Both the position numbers and the translations under genes were made by a program. Below the pieces are notes generated by a model. It made no database searches. It was not told the origin of the DNA and was given only the letters and a program-made list of their open reading frames with translations. From Muribaculaceae bacterium (lineage in GTDB: Bacteria; Bacteroidota; Bacteroidia; Bacteroidales; Muribaculaceae): a stretch of 25,480 bases of DNA. The stretch is from the NCBI GenBank assembly GCA_017545095.1, contig JAFYCU010000285.1, forward strand, positions 1 through 25,480, written 5' to 3'. Positions 24,844-25,480 of the stretch are shown here, piece after piece (position 1 is the stretch's first letter; the number at the start of each line of letters is the position of its first letter).

Positions 24844-25338
24844 TTATGCATCGGCGAAGCGTTTGCCGTCGTGCAGGGTGACTTGCAGCTTGGTGTACTC
24901 GCAGTGGAAATCGTTTCTCAATCGTTCGAGATAGCGGCGGCTCTCCCACTTGCACATCGGCAGGTCGTGGAGCAGGTAGTTGCCGCAGGCATCGGGCCGC
25001 GTGGCAGGCACTTCGTCCTGCGTCAGAATCCACTCCAGGCAGGCAATGGTCAGGCGGCGCATGTCCTCTACCGAGTAGCCGCCTAACATGATGATGTACA
25101 TGCCCGTGAGGCAGCCCATCGGCCCCACATACACCACATCGTCCTTGGCCTCGCTGTTTCGGAACCAGGTGGCCATCAGGTGCTCCAGACTGTGCATGGC
25201 GGCCGGAGCCACGGCGGGCTCTTGGTTGGGCTCGGTGATGCGCAAGTCGAAGGTTCTGAAGCCTTTATCCTCTCTCGACACATAGATGCCTGGCTTCAAA
25301 TGCGTGTGGTCGATCGTAAAGCTCTGTATTACTTCCAT
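24844..25338 (-). CDS. luxS: S-ribosylhomocysteine lyase (AI-2 synthesis)
   Basis: A 164-residue enzyme of the activated methyl cycle that cleaves S-ribosylhomocysteine to homocysteine and DPD, the precursor of autoinducer-2. The start MEVIQSFTIDHTHLKPGIYV matches the family. Metal ligands are H49 and H53 in 'MHSLEHLMA' and C118 in 'PDACGNYLLHDL'; E52 and C76 ('VGPMGCLTGMY') are the catalytic general base/acid residues. Length is normal. It is monocistronic as far as visible. Whether AI-2 acts as a signal here or is only a by-product cannot be told. Confidence 0.97.
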   Translation of the reverse strand: MEVIQSFTIDHTHLKPGIYVSREDKGFRTFDLRITEPNQEPAVAPAAMHSLEHLMATWFRNSEAKDDVVYVGPMGCLTGMYIIMLGGYSVEDMRRLTIACLEWILTQDEVPATRPDACGNYLLHDLPMCKWESRRYLERLRNDFHCEYTKLQVTLHDGKRFADA

Positions 25339-25389
25339 ACCAGTCGTTGATATTATTCAGCTCAAGTTTCGGAAATAGCAGCGACAGCT

Positions 25390-25410
25390 CCCCCTCTAAG
25401 TTAGAGGGGG
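25390..25410. repeat. Palindrome CCCCCTCTAA/TTAGAGGGGG
   Basis: A 10-bp perfect inverted repeat with a single-base centre, followed by TTAGGGGGAG. Further on, GGGAGTATG at 25415-25423 has its reverse complement CATACTCCC at 25472-25480, the window end. It resembles dispersed palindromic intergenic repeats of Bacteroidetes and may be an element cut by the window boundary. The rest of 25339-25480 is luxS upstream sequence, with no clear promoter. Confidence 0.55.
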
Positions 25411-25480
25411 TTAGGGGGAGTATGTCCCAACAAGGACAATGCAATCTTGAGTGAAACTTTGACGAAATCGTCATACTCCC

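Overview
The window looks like a chromosomal contig from a gut Bacteroidales bacterium, probably of the Muribaculaceae or Prevotella kind. Four things point there: promoters of the Bacteroidetes type (TTG or TTTG, 19-20 nt, then TAnnTTTG), AT-rich leaders without Shine-Dalgarno sites, secreted proteins with BspA-type repeats and C-terminal dockerin modules, and a typical housekeeping set (cysS, luxS, cdd, ugd, a NigD-like lipoprotein, DUF3467). It mixes housekeeping operons with accessory islands.

Left edge (1-1960): the N-terminus of a tyrosine recombinase reads off the window to the left. Its upstream region ends in a terminator-like hairpin and a sequence shaped like the 3' end of tRNA-Ser. 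This joins directly to a DUF362 gene that lacks its 5' part. A flavoprotein with an Isf-like cysteine cluster follows. Then comes about 580 bp without a gene, holding small hairpins and a short tandem repeat.

Accessory region (1964-8200): a 1318-residue secreted BspA-like (DUF285) protein with a C-terminal dockerin, an orphan 29-codon tail resembling a T9SS sorting signal, and an AAA ATPase with a PD-(D/E)xK-like C-terminus (DUF234 type). The ATPase gene lies between two near-identical 97-bp copies of the 3' end of a YifB/ComM (Mg-chelatase-like) gene.

Middle (8439-14561): yebC converges on ugd. Upstream of ugd is a Wzz/BY-kinase gene whose product ends in an unusual Tyr-Gly repeat tail. A second AAA ATPase is divergent from the kinase and has an operator-like repeat cluster and a clear promoter.

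Secreted protease region (14632-17870): a streptopain-like C10 cysteine protease with Ig-like domains and a dockerin. Next to it is a broken LRR_5-dockerin pseudogene, then a 47-bp promoter-bearing direct repeat.

Right part (17872-25338): a LolD-type ABC ATPase, a NigD-like lipoprotein, DUF3467 and cysS run on the plus strand. A glucosaminidase on the minus strand is divergent from a probable operon of cdd, an orphan sensor kinase and an MBL-fold hydrolase. luxS closes the window on the minus strand, followed by a palindromic repeat cut by the window end.

No rRNA gene, complete tRNA gene, CRISPR array or complete insertion sequence was seen. The best leads are the recombinase/DUF362 junction, the ComM-tail repeats around the ATPase gene, and the three dockerin modules without a visible cohesin. 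I found no complete new multi-gene system.
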